Shown here: positions 22,648 to 30,533 of the stretch, piece after piece | Position numbering within the stretch: the stretch's first letter is position 1 | How the letters are laid out: each line of letters opens with the position of its first letter | Assembly: GCA_022561255.1 (NCBI GenBank) | Contig: JADFRO010000001.1 | Location: 1 to 30,533 of the forward strand | From: Planctomycetota bacterium | GTDB taxonomy: Bacteria > Planctomycetota > Phycisphaerae > UBA1845 | DNA: 30,533 nt | Direction: 5' to 3' | The notes under the pieces: model-generated | The model's input: the letters and a program-made list of their open reading frames with translations, nothing else | The model's database searches: none | What the model was told of the DNA's origin: nothing | Program-made: the position numbers and the translations under genes

Positions 22648-25437
22648 CTAGGGCGCCGAATCACGGCGGCGGCGGTTTTCTCTTAGCAACTGATCAAACT
22701 CCTCAGCGAAGCGCCGTCCCCCCATTTCAGGGTGCAAGAACTTCTGCTGTTCGATCACTTTAATGATTCCGTCCGGTGGATGCTGCAACTGGGTTCGGCA
22801 GCGCAGGTCGAGAAGCAGTGCTTGCCAACGTACTTCCAGCTCGGTGGACAGAGTCGTGGCGAGTCGATTGAAGGTCGGAAGCGCCTCTTGAAGTTTTCCC
22901 TGTTTCATCTTGGCGTCTGCGAGGCCAAAAACCGCTCGCAGTTCGAGTAAACTGGGCGGCGGAGCGTCCAACCCGTCAGCGTCGACGAGCGGTGCGAACA
23001 TCGCTTCCGCAACATCGAATCGTCCGACCAGAAGGTTCGCCTCCGCCAATTGGATGGCCAACCCGCGTGTATGTTCGATGGACAGGGAATGTGGATACTG
23101 ACGTGACCAACGCTCAAGTTGCTCAGCGAGAACCAATGCGGTTTTCGCCTTGCGAGCGGCGGCGCCCGTATCGCCGGCGGAGAGGAGCCTTTCCCACTCA
23201 CTGAGGGTCGCGTCGTATAGTGATTGAAGTGTTTGACCGGCACCTTCGGGATCCGCTGTGACGTAGGCCGAGATCGCATCTGTGGCTTCGTCTAGTTGTC
23301 CCATCGCTTCATGCGCAAGGAGCCTGATCCGCCAGAGCTTACCCTGTAGATCCGGCGTATCGGGGTAACGGGTCTCAAAGTTCGTGAGTCGCCGCAAGGC
23401 GATAGCCGGCCGATTGATAAGAGGAAGGATGTCGACGTCGGCAACGGCGAGCAGGCCGTCCGCGAGAAGTCGTTGTACGGCTTGCTTTTGTATGCCGTCA
23501 ACCTCGCGAGCCCTCTCGGCGATTCGCATCAAATCGCGGTAGGCAGAGAGTACGGCGTCCACATTTTCCGTGAAGCCTGCGTCGCGGGTTCGTGCAGGCG
23601 CTTGCTCCTTGACCACACGCACGAGCGAGAGCAGCCGGAGGTGCGCACCGCTCAGATAGTGCTCGTGGCCGGGGTCGACCTGGGCGTATTCGGCGGCGGC
23701 TTGTGCGTATTCCCCCCGGTGGCTGAGTAGTTGAGCGTAATAGAACCGCCAGTACGTAGCCTCCTCCGAGTTCGGGTGGTGGTGAAGCAGCGTTCGCAAC
23801 GCGTCCGCGTAGAATTCGCCGACGTCACCAGCCGGATCACCCACATCTTGGGGGTTATCCTCAGAAGTATACGCCGTTGCGGCGAGTTGAACGGCGAGCG
23901 TGGCTGCTTCCAGAGCATCGGGCGATTCGCCGTGGGCGCGGGCAATTTCGAGGAAACACTTCGCAGCACGCACGACTTCGCCCCGGCGATAGTGGGTCAC
24001 TCCGAGTTGTCGAAGAATCTCCGGTGCGAAGGCTCGCGTCGTGTCGTCGAGTCCGGCGAGGAATTTTTCACCGGTTGCGACGGCGCGATCGAGAAGGCTG
24101 GCCGTTTCGGTATCGTCGACCGACTCCTGGGAGAGCAGAGAGGCCAGTCGTGCCGCCAAGTCGACGGGGTCAAGCTGCTCGATGGGCGTATCCCGCGGTA
24201 TCGTTCGATTGAGCGCCGCGTAGAGTTCGTCGCGGCGGCCGGCGTACTCGACGATAAGTTGAGCAAGCGCCTGCCAGGCGTCGCTGCGATAGGTAGCGGC
24301 ATCGACGGACAGTCCGGCCTTCTCCGCGGCGTCGGCGTGTGCGCGGTTCAGCGACCGTTCGAGTATAGCCGCCACCATCGCAACGCCGAACGCATCGACC
24401 TGATCCTGTTCCGCAACGCCGCTGAGTTTTCGCAATCGCTCTATACCTGCGGCTGCAGCCTTCCACCGTCGAGCGTCCCGGTCGTTTCGAATTCCTTCGA
24501 TCTCCGCCAGGGTGACCGCCCACGCCACGCCGCGACGTTCGGTCGGATCGGTCAATCGACTGGCGAGTATGCGCGTATGGTCGAGAAATTCCCTTGCTTT
24601 GTGGTGGTCGTTGAGGCGCCGGAAGCTCATGCCCGCCAGTAGCGTGGCGGGAATCTGCACGCGGCTTTGCTCGTGCGGTGTCTTGAGGATCGTAGGTTTG
24701 TCGGTGAACGTTGTGAGGATTTCGTTAAGCTGTCGGGCGAGCGCCGGATCGTCGGGCTCGCGATGGAGGCAGTCATAGAAAAGCGTCCAGAGCAGGAGGT
24801 AATCGGCGTTGGGCGCAATCTCATCGAGCTGATCGAGGTAGCCCGTTCCCTCGATCCGTCCGAACTGAGATGTGGACAGTTGATCGATACGCACGTACTC
24901 GTCTGCGATGCGCTGGATCAAGGATCGAACCACATCGATCGCCTGCGCGGAGATGGGGGCGAGGCGCTGACGGTCATCGTCGTTTCCGCCGCTGTAGAGA
25001 ATGTTCGTAGCATACGTCTCCGCCTGCTTATAGAGGATCGAGTGGCCGAGCGTGAACAGCCAGTCGAAACGGCGCACGTCGTCCGGGTTCTGCTCGACGA
25101 GTTGCACTAAGATTTCGTTGGCCTGGACGATCGCGCGCCGTCGCTCCTCGACGGGCTTGGTGCCGTCGTCGAACGTCGCGAGTTTCACTTCGCGCGTCAT
25201 GAGCATTACGTCGATCGGGCTCTCGGGAGGGAATTCCTTCAGATGTAGTTCGAGTAGCTCATGGAGTCCGCGCTTTTTCAGACCTTCGCGAAACAGTGCG
25301 GTGCTCAGGCGGGTCTCTTCCGCGGGTCTACCGGGCGTGACTTCGGAGTTCGCGCGCACCGAATCCTGGGCACGCGCGGCGCCCGCGAAGATCAGAGGGA
25401 GGAGCATCAGCGTGACGTTAAGGTTCAGCGAAGGCAA
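22648..25437 (-). CDS. Large secreted helical-repeat (TPR-like) protein
   Basis: About 929 residues with a signal-peptide-like start (PSLNLNVTLMLLPLIFAGAARAQDS) and then an almost wholly alpha-helical protein. Repeated A/L-rich helix pairs of ~34 residues look like tetratricopeptide repeats, for example AAKCFLEIARAHGESPDALEA, YAQAAAEYAQVDPGHEHYL and MKQGKLQEALPTFNRLATTL. It should sit in the periplasm or at the inner-membrane surface and act as a protein-binding scaffold. The start is uncertain: the frame is open to 25656 but overlaps exbD there. I favour a TTG at 25437 that gives a full signal peptide; an ATG at 25407 is the alternative and lies ten bases after the exbD stop. It is the last gene of the cluster, probably cotranscribed with the exbB/exbD genes. 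Confidence 0.8.
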   Translation of the reverse strand: MPSLNLNVTLMLLPLIFAGAARAQDSVRANSEVTPGRPAEETRLSTALFREGLKKRGLHELLELHLKEFPPESPIDVMLMTREVKLATFDDGTKPVEERRRAIVQANEILVQLVEQNPDDVRRFDWLFTLGHSILYKQAETYATNILYSGGNDDDRQRLAPISAQAIDVVRSLIQRIADEYVRIDQLSTSQFGRIEGTGYLDQLDEIAPNADYLLLWTLFYDCLHREPDDPALARQLNEILTTFTDKPTILKTPHEQSRVQIPATLLAGMSFRRLNDHHKAREFLDHTRILASRLTDPTERRGVAWAVTLAEIEGIRNDRDARRWKAAAAGIERLRKLSGVAEQDQVDAFGVAMVAAILERSLNRAHADAAEKAGLSVDAATYRSDAWQALAQLIVEYAGRRDELYAALNRTIPRDTPIEQLDPVDLAARLASLLSQESVDDTETASLLDRAVATGEKFLAGLDDTTRAFAPEILRQLGVTHYRRGEVVRAAKCFLEIARAHGESPDALEAATLAVQLAATAYTSEDNPQDVGDPAGDVGEFYADALRTLLHHHPNSEEATYWRFYYAQLLSHRGEYAQAAAEYAQVDPGHEHYLSGAHLRLLSLVRVVKEQAPARTRDAGFTENVDAVLSAYRDLMRIAERAREVDGIQKQAVQRLLADGLLAVADVDILPLINRPAIALRRLTNFETRYPDTPDLQGKLWRIRLLAHEAMGQLDEATDAISAYVTADPEGAGQTLQSLYDATLSEWERLLSAGDTGAAARKAKTALVLAEQLERWSRQYPHSLSIEHTRGLAIQLAEANLLVGRFDVAEAMFAPLVDADGLDAPPPSLLELRAVFGLADAKMKQGKLQEALPTFNRLATTLSTELEVRWQALLLDLRCRTQLQHPPDGIIKVIEQQKFLHPEMGGRRFAEEFDQLLRENRRRRDSAP

Positions 25438-25918
25438 TGTTCTTGCACCCGGCGCGTAGCGCAGCGTTCCAGCAGCCCACGACGTGATCCCATCGAACCT
25501 CGGCCTCCGACACGATGACCACCGGCGTTTCGACGTCGAAGCCCGGCTGTTGCTGAATCCGTCGGAGGAAATCGGGCAACTCGGCGATGGTGCGCGGGGC
25601 GGGCTGAAACCGGTCGACCTGAATCGCGAAATCGTCGAATGACGGTCCTGTCCCAACCAGACGAATCACGATCGGGCTGAACGGTAACGCGACCGCGCTT
25701 CCCGTCTGCGGCATTTCGGCGGCGAGAATTCCCTCCGGTCGCTCGAATGTACTGGTGACAATAACGAAGCTGAACAACAGGAACGTCATGTCGATCATCG
25801 GAGCCATGTTCAAGACGATCGCACGTCTGCCCGACCTGGTTCGGCGTTTGGTCCGGCGCGACCTCGCCCGGTCGGACCTGTCACGTTTTCCGGCGCCGTT
25901 TCCGCTGGGTTCAACCAT
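25418..25918 (-). CDS. exbD: ExbD/TolR-family protein, second copy
   Basis: ExbD/TolR proteins pair with an ExbB/TolQ proton channel and turn ion flow into work on periplasmic partners. This 166-aa protein has a very basic cytoplasmic N-terminus (Arg/Lys-rich, residues 10-32), one transmembrane helix (about 38-57) with the conserved channel aspartate (D43 in NMAPMIDMTFLLFS), and a periplasmic domain with an alternating strand/helix pattern ending in AALRAGCKNIAFAEP. It starts one base after the stop of the first exbD copy (TAGCATG), so translation is coupled. It differs clearly from its neighbour in the tail and periplasmic domain, so it is not a recent duplicate. The exact partner complex is unknown. 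Confidence 0.9.
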   Translation of the reverse strand: MVEPSGNGAGKRDRSDRARSRRTKRRTRSGRRAIVLNMAPMIDMTFLLFSFVIVTSTFERPEGILAAEMPQTGSAVALPFSPIVIRLVGTGPSFDDFAIQVDRFQPAPRTIAELPDFLRRIQQQPGFDVETPVVIVSEAEVRWDHVVGCWNAALRAGCKNIAFAEP

Positions 25919-25919
25919 G

Positions 25920-26378
25920 CTACGGTGTCTCCCCGACGTGAGCGACGATGTTTAACATCTTGATGTCATTGTCCGCCACAACTCGCATGGCAGCCCGAAC
26001 GTCGGCGTAGGGCAGCCGCCGGTCCGCTCGTACGACCGCCTCGAGGTTGACCGATTCTCTTTTCATCGCCGCGAGACGCTCTGCGATCACGTGCAACGGT
26101 TCCGGCGCGTTGGGGCCCAGGCTGTAGAGCGCGCCGGCGGTCGAAGATGCACCCGAGCCGGGTATTCGGCAATTGATGACGACACGTTCCGGCATCCTCG
26201 CGAGCTGAGCCTTGCTTTCGTCCGGCTTGGGTAATTCCATACGCACCTGCTCCGCCGAGGACAAGTGACACACCAACATGAAGAAGATCGTTAGAATAAA
26301 CATCATGTCGAACATGGGCGTGGCGTTAAAGGCCATGACTTTCGCTGGCAATCGGCGATGGTGGCGTGTGTGTCGCAT
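25920..26378 (-). CDS. exbD: ExbD/TolR-family protein, first copy
   Basis: This 152-aa protein has a short basic N-terminus, one transmembrane helix (about 17-37) with the conserved Asp (D24 in NATPMFDMMFILTIFF) and a periplasmic domain. That domain has the RVVINC strand, VNLEAVVRADRRLPYADVRAAM (the usual ExbD/TolR strand-helix pair) and NDIKMLNIVAHV. It follows exbB by 20 bases and precedes the second exbD by one base. Two exbD genes beside one exbB suggest a complex containing both, in which the two different periplasmic domains may contact different partners; that is inference. Confidence 0.9.
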   Translation of the reverse strand: MRHTRHHRRLPAKVMAFNATPMFDMMFILTIFFMLVCHLSSAEQVRMELPKPDESKAQLARMPERVVINCRIPGSGASSTAGALYSLGPNAPEPLHVIAERLAAMKRESVNLEAVVRADRRLPYADVRAAMRVVADNDIKMLNIVAHVGETP

Positions 26379-26398
26379 CTTAGTTCACGTCTCGCCGT

Positions 26399-27178
26399 TC
26401 AAACGGATGCTTGCGGTGTCGTCTCGGCGGACCCCTGCCCCGGCTCTTCCCCGCTGCCCGGTGCGAACACCGACAACATTCGGTCAGCCGTCAGGGCGCA
26501 CTCGGCTGTCAACACGTCGATTCGGTTTCTAAACAGGGCATAGATGCTCAGCGACGGAATCGCGACGGCGAGCCCCCAGAACGTTGTGATCAGCGCCACG
26601 GCCATCCGATCGGCAACGATGCGCGCACCGGGAAGTCCGTCGGCGGCGTGAATCTCCGCGAACAACAGGATCATGCCATAAACCGTGCCGAACAGCCCGA
26701 TCATCGGTGAAACGTTCCCGATGACGTTGAGGTATTCGATCTTGCGAAAGAACCCGGCGGATCGTTCGTCGAGTGCATCCTCAACCGCACGCTCCATCGC
26801 GTCGTATCCGTTGGACGCTTCGAGAAGACCTGTGTTGAGGATGTACCCCATCATGCTGGGGTCGTCCGCGGTGAACTGGATGGCTTCGAGGTATTTCTTG
26901 CCGTGAATCAACTCGCGCGTGTGTTCAATCGCCTCCGCCGGCACGATCGTCGCACGGCGAATCGAAAGGCCATGCTCGATCGTCAGCGCCAACATTACGA
27001 CCGACAAAACGATCAACAGGTACGCGATCCAGCCGCCCTTAACCACGAAAAAGTCGAAGTACTTCAGCCCTTCGACGGTCCCGCCGTCCGCATCGCTTTG
27101 CGACCACACCTGGGATGTGGACAGAAACAACACCACCAGAACCATCACGGCGATCATACCGACGAGTCGTGTACGCAC
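26399..27178 (-). CDS. exbB: ExbB/TolQ/MotA-family proton channel protein
   Basis: ExbB/TolQ forms the pentameric inner-membrane ring around ExbD/TolR helices. The 259-aa protein starts with a hydrophobic segment that may be a cleaved signal or a first membrane helix (about 5-25). It has a second helix (GGWIAYLLIVLSVVMLALT) and, after a cytoplasmic helical region, two conserved helices: GNVSPMIGLFGTVYGMILLF (about 155-177) and VALITTFWGLAVAIPSLSIY (about 192-215). These match the family pattern GLxGTVxGM and TTxxGLxxAIP. The last ~25 residues are hydrophilic. The N-terminal segment is an extra one relative to TolQ, which fits the ExbB variants with a signal sequence. It lies between the secreted protein (53 bases upstream) and the two exbD genes. 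Confidence 0.92.
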   Translation of the reverse strand: MRTRLVGMIAVMVLVVLFLSTSQVWSQSDADGGTVEGLKYFDFFVVKGGWIAYLLIVLSVVMLALTIEHGLSIRRATIVPAEAIEHTRELIHGKKYLEAIQFTADDPSMMGYILNTGLLEASNGYDAMERAVEDALDERSAGFFRKIEYLNVIGNVSPMIGLFGTVYGMILLFAEIHAADGLPGARIVADRMAVALITTFWGLAVAIPSLSIYALFRNRIDVLTAECALTADRMLSVFAPGSGEEPGQGSAETTPQASV

Positions 27179-27231
27179 GGCCTTCTCCTATTTGACGTCG
27201 TGTCCTGGCGTCCGATCCGGGGCGGTGCCTC

Positions 27232-28320
27232 TCACCGCGACGTACCTGTACGCAGGCGTGCGAGCATCGCCTGCGCCTGACTCTTGACTTTTTCGCTCGC
27301 CCCAACGTGTGCGAGGCATTCCGAAAGCATGACCCTCGCTCGATCCCTATTGCCCAATTGTTCGAGCGCTGTGGCTGCGCCGAATAATGCGTCGGCGGCG
27401 CGGGTATCGTCGCCCATATGGATCACCACACGCATAAAGGGCCATGCGGCGCGAATCACCTCTTCACGTGTCTTCGCCGACCGAAGAAGACTCTCGCCCT
27501 TGATGAGCAGAAAATCCGCCAGCACCGACTCCGGGCAGTCGCGGATGGCGCGGTCCAAGGCGGCGCGCACGGTCGCTGTCGTGGCCCCGCCGAGCACTTC
27601 TCGAAACGCGGACGTCAGAATCGTGTAAACCTGCTCCGATCGAATCGACGCTGCGATCGGAAGCGCGATCGCACGCATCGCCGCTGAGGTCGCCCGTCGA
27701 TCGCCGTTGGCCTTTAATATCTTGAAGCGTACCAGCGCAAAGAGCAGGTGTTGCAATGGTTCGGGCGCAGCCGCCAGGGCCAAATCCAACTCTCGAATCG
27801 CACGACCGAACTTGGCAGTACGACGTTGAGGAATTCGTTGTGGAATCAACCGGGCGGCCGCCCGCGCACCGGACCGCTTCCCACGAGCGAGACGAACGAA
27901 GTAGCCCGTTGCTTTGTCGATCTGGTCCGCTCGATCGTACGCAATGATCAACCGCGCGGCGATCAACTCACTCCAGAAATCGGTACTGAGTTTCAGCGCG
28001 CGCTCGTATCGCGCTGCCGCCTTTTGCGGTTCACCCGAAGCGAGGAAGCGCTCGGCTTCATTGAAGTCGTCGAAAACGCCTGTACGGTCGACGATGATCA
28101 AATCAATATCGCCGATATGAACCGCTACGCTCATGCCTTCGGCCGATCGAAACCGAAGTTGTCCGTCCTCGAGCGTGCGAATCCGTGCGCCTCGATAGTT
28201 TTGTTTGCCCACAACGATCTGATCGGCGCGCGTGGGGAGTACCCATAGCAGCGCAACGCAGGCCGCTGCCACTCGGCAAAGTGTAGCGCCGCCTAGGATT
28301 GTTGATCTAGGGTAGGTCAT
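27232..28320 (-). CDS. Secreted helical-repeat protein of unknown function
   Basis: From the ATG at 28320 this 362-aa protein begins with a signal peptide (MTYPRSTILGGATLCRVAAA... LLWVLPTRADQ, cleavage after TRA). A short beta-rich part follows (GKQNYRGARIRTLEDGQLRF), then a helical region of TPR-like pairs, for example NEAERFLASGEPQKAAARYERAL and ATALEQLGNRDRARVMLSECLA. It should be periplasmic. The frame is open upstream to 28614, but that part overlaps the VWA gene and is low-complexity. The ATG at 28320 overlaps the VWA stop by 14 bases, so the two are translationally coupled. It is the second gene of the cluster. I do not recognise its family beyond the repeats. Confidence 0.82.
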   Translation of the reverse strand: MTYPRSTILGGATLCRVAAACVALLWVLPTRADQIVVGKQNYRGARIRTLEDGQLRFRSAEGMSVAVHIGDIDLIIVDRTGVFDDFNEAERFLASGEPQKAAARYERALKLSTDFWSELIAARLIIAYDRADQIDKATGYFVRLARGKRSGARAAARLIPQRIPQRRTAKFGRAIRELDLALAAAPEPLQHLLFALVRFKILKANGDRRATSAAMRAIALPIAASIRSEQVYTILTSAFREVLGGATTATVRAALDRAIRDCPESVLADFLLIKGESLLRSAKTREEVIRAAWPFMRVVIHMGDDTRAADALFGAATALEQLGNRDRARVMLSECLAHVGASEKVKSQAQAMLARLRTGTSR

Positions 28321-29275
28321 ACTCGGAAACGAACTTGAACTCTCCGCCGTGCTCCCTCGCAATCCCTTCCAGGATTTCGCGCCCGCCCTGGTCGAGGTAA
28401 GCGATCGTGTAGATCCTCGTGTGCCGTCCTCGGTTCCACGCATCAAGCTTGGCGGGCAGGTCTGGATCGAAGCTGATGCCGTCGCTGAGAAGGTAGATGA
28501 GATCGGGCTCCATCGCGAGCGCTCGGCGCAAGGCCAACTCCGGTCGGGTGCCCCCACCGGCGGCGACGTTATCAAGAAACTTAAAGAAGTCCCTCCGATG
28601 GGCGTCGATCGCATTCACCAGTCGCCGGGGCGGGTTCTCCAGAGGCGCCCCCGAATTAAAGAAGATGACGTGAAACTTCTGACTACGCCGAAGTGCGGAT
28701 ATCGATCGTTTGAGCTCGGCCCGCACGTGAAGGAACGTATCGACCATCGAGCCGCTTCGGTCCACCACGTACACGATCGACCGTACGCCCGGCGCTGATC
28801 CGCCGACGCCGAAAAACTCCGGTCCCGCTCCGCCACCCGCCGACAGGCCGTACTTGCTAAGATCCAAAGCGCCCACCGAGCCCGCTCGGATTCCGAGGAT
28901 CGAAAACTCCGGAGCCTTCAGCGATCGCGGCTGAACAAGTTTCGCAAGCGCCACCGCGTCGCGATTCGGTGTGAAGCGCTTAGCCAGCGGGTCGGGCGTG
29001 TCTCGCTGGCGCTTCTTATCCGGGACGTTTGCAGCAGCCGTTGGAACGGCGTCGATCTCGCCGATGACCTGAGCGTGCGCTACGGGAAGCCTCGGCTCCT
29101 CGTTGGGCGAAAAGGGAAACACCAGGAGAAACATACTCGCGAACGCTACGGTGTGTACCAGGACGGACAGCACCCAAGCCCCGGCGACGCCTCGCCCGGT
29201 CAGACTCATCGCGGCGGAGCCTTCGTGCCCCGATCGATGCGGATCGATGATCTCGACGGCGTCCACGTGGGTCAT
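28307..29275 (-). CDS. VWA-domain protein with TonB-like N-terminal membrane anchor
   Basis: The ATG at 29275 has a strong ribosome-binding site (GAGGAA, seven bases upstream), which decides the start over the ORF opening at 29482. The 322-aa protein has a short cytoplasmic N-terminus and one transmembrane helix (about 33-55, AWVLSVLVHTVAFASMFLLV) that reads like the SVLVHxxxF anchor of TonB-type proteins. A Pro-rich linker follows, then a von Willebrand A domain (about 165-322) with an intact MIDAS metal site: D172-x-S174-x-S176, T243 and D265. VWA domains bind ligands through the metal. The gene is first in the cluster with exbB and two exbD genes, so it may take the place of TonB/TolA in the complex; that role is inferred. 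Confidence 0.85.
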   Translation of the reverse strand: MTHVDAVEIIDPHRSGHEGSAAMSLTGRGVAGAWVLSVLVHTVAFASMFLLVFPFSPNEEPRLPVAHAQVIGEIDAVPTAAANVPDKKRQRDTPDPLAKRFTPNRDAVALAKLVQPRSLKAPEFSILGIRAGSVGALDLSKYGLSAGGGAGPEFFGVGGSAPGVRSIVYVVDRSGSMVDTFLHVRAELKRSISALRRSQKFHVIFFNSGAPLENPPRRLVNAIDAHRRDFFKFLDNVAAGGGTRPELALRRALAMEPDLIYLLSDGISFDPDLPAKLDAWNRGRHTRIYTIAYLDQGGREILEGIAREHGGEFKFVSEYDLP

Positions 29276-29532
29276 GGGGAATTCCTCGGGCCTGCCGCTA
29301 CGGTGCCACGCGCGAAAGCCGTTGTGGTGGGTGCGGCGGGCATCGGCGGCGCTTCGCCGGGCCGGGCACGCCAACACCGAGAAAAGTGTAGTTCGACGGA
29401 CCTCACCGGTCAACGTAAAACGCAAACGCCACCGATGCATAACGATGCGCCGGTAGGGCACGACGGAGCGGCTGGCGATCATCCCCCCACACTCTGCTTT
29501 CCGGGCACGCGAGCATGGGGTACACTCCCGAC

Positions 29533-30533
29533 ATGCACCGACGCGATATGGCTGTAAGTGGGCTGACGCGGAGCATGCGGCGCGTACTCATCGCGTGCTT
29601 CGCGTTGGCCGTCTTACCGTCCTCCTCCGTCGCCGACGAGTCCGGTGCCAAGGGCCGCACCGACCAGAACCCCAGCGACATCGCGGCGTCGCCGGTTCAC
29701 GTCTCCCTTCCGGAAGGCTTCGACGACGAAGCTTCCTTCGCTCGATCCGTTCAAGACGACGTGAAGCGACTCATCCAGCGGGCGGAGCAAGCTCAAAGCC
29801 GCGCGCTCCAGGCGGAGCTTTTCCTGGCTGCGGCGAATCGGCTTCTCGCCTCCGGAATGGAGCTAGCTTGCACGAGTCGATTGATGCGGCTCAAGATCGC
29901 CGACGAGGCTCCGACCGACTCGTCGCTGGGAGCGCTCCTGGATCGTGTCGACGTGCTGCTTGGTAATTGCGAGACCGCATCAGGCGATCTCGAACGGGGG
30001 ACCACTGATGCGCCCGACGGAGCGGAGGCTACCGAAAGCGCAGACAGGTCTCGCCGTGAAACGATCACCCACCGTCTCGCCGCGCTGCGCGCGTTCGCCC
30101 AAGCGGTTCGAGCCTACGCCCTTCCCGGGGGCGGTTCACGCTCGGCGCGATCAGCCGCCTCGGGTTTGTCGTTCCTTCGTGAAGATCACGATCCCCAAAC
30201 CGCTGCCGCCGCTTCGTTGTGGCAGGCTGCGCTTCGAAGTGAGGAGGCTGAGGGAACCCGTGCTCTTTCGATTCTGGACGAAGCTACCGCGGATCTGCCG
30301 GCTGGTTCGTTGCCCTATTCCTTCTTCTCGCGACTCTTGCGATGCCGCCTGCTGGCTGAGCGGGGTTCATGGGCCGCGTCGCTTGCCATGGTCATGCAGG
30401 TCGAGGAGCGGTGTAACGACTGGTTCACCGACGACGACCGACGCGAGCTCGCCCTGCATAGCTGCGCCGCGCTTCAGATCGACATTCTTAGGCAGTGGCA
30501 CGACGGAATCGCGACACCGGCGGGCGATGAGCA
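29533..30533 (+). CDS. Secreted helical protein of unknown function (3' end outside window)
   Basis: A frame starting at 29533 is open for 333 codons to the window edge. It carries a signal peptide best seen from the in-frame ATG at 29575 (MRRVLIACFALAVLPSSSVA, then DES). The start could be 29533, 29548 or 29575. The mature part is Ala/Arg/Leu-rich and alpha-helical, with helix pairs such as RALQAELFLAAANRLLASG and SLWQAALRSEEAEGTRALSI that suggest helical repeats. No domain is recognised. It is divergent from the VWA/ExbB cluster across 257 bases, which makes a shared regulatory region and perhaps a related function likely. It may be a periplasmic partner of that complex, but this is only an inference from position and export. 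Confidence 0.72.
   Translation, partial: MHRRDMAVSGLTRSMRRVLIACFALAVLPSSSVADESGAKGRTDQNPSDIAASPVHVSLPEGFDDEASFARSVQDDVKRLIQRAEQAQSRALQAELFLAAANRLLASGMELACTSRLMRLKIADEAPTDSSLGALLDRVDVLLGNCETASGDLERGTTDAPDGAEATESADRSRRETITHRLAALRAFAQAVRAYALPGGGSRSARSAASGLSFLREDHDPQTAAAASLWQAALRSEEAEGTRALSILDEATADLPAGSLPYSFFSRLLRCRLLAERGSWAASLAMVMQVEERCNDWFTDDDRRELALHSCAALQIDILRQWHDGIATPAGDE

Noticed and set aside
25438..25656. N-terminal extension of the large repeat protein up to 25656
   Set aside because: It overlaps the second exbD gene and reads as Ser/Arg-rich shadow sequence; the signal peptide begins after it.
28321..28614. N-terminal extension of the secreted protein up to 28614
   Set aside because: It lies inside the VWA coding sequence, and the signal peptide begins at 28320.

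Overview
This looks like a chromosomal segment of a flagellated Gram-negative bacterium, most likely a planctomycete of the Phycisphaerae type. That assignment is an inference. It rests on the moderately high G+C content, the many short transcription units on both strands, the weak or absent Shine-Dalgarno sites with some GTG/TTG starts, several lipoprotein signal peptides, and an ExbB/ExbD cluster embedded in large helical-repeat proteins. I see no insertion sequence, prophage, tRNA, rRNA or CRISPR array. Most of the window reads as ordinary chromosome with several uncharacterised neighbourhoods.

Layout. Positions 1-2118 (minus) hold the N-terminal half of UvrA, which ends cleanly after the first ATPase domain, followed by the start of another Lys/Arg-rich ORF that leaves the window. 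At 2259-2933 (minus) is an unknown lipoprotein and at 3048-3569 (plus) a HIT-family nucleotide hydrolase/transferase. Positions 3645-8891 form an exopolysaccharide neighbourhood: an ExeA-type AAA ATPase (minus), divergent from a Wza-like export lipoprotein, a CpsD/BY-kinase-type ATPase with a tyrosine-rich tail, and a glycosyltransferase. At 9182-10890 riboflavin synthase and PdxA are translationally coupled. At 10943-13663 (minus) is the homodimeric pyruvate dehydrogenase E1 (AceE). Positions 14261-15432 (minus) encode an isochorismatase-fold protein that appears to lack its catalytic cysteine, followed by a 2[4Fe-4S] ferredoxin. At 16262-18334 (plus) are a lipoprotein, a 68-aa protein and a XerC/D recombinase that ends at a clear hairpin terminator. 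MnmE (18455-19861, minus) is divergent from a lone flagellin (20196-21662), and a methyltransferase follows at 21863-22627.

Positions 22648-29275 (minus) are the most interesting part. They carry a compact six-gene cluster: a von Willebrand A protein with a TonB-like N-terminal membrane anchor, a secreted helical protein, ExbB/TolQ, two different ExbD/TolR proteins and a ~930-aa secreted helical-repeat protein. Overlapping or near-overlapping ends suggest one transcript. By analogy with Tol-Pal and Ton, it may be an ion-driven envelope machine with unusual periplasmic partners; this is inference. Another secreted helical protein (29533 onward, plus) diverges from it and leaves the window.

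Three non-coding stretches exceed 300 bases: 13664-14260, 15433-16261 and 19862-20195. The first holds a pair of strong inverted repeats. The third holds the flagellin leader, with two copies of a short repeat ahead of a T8 tract.
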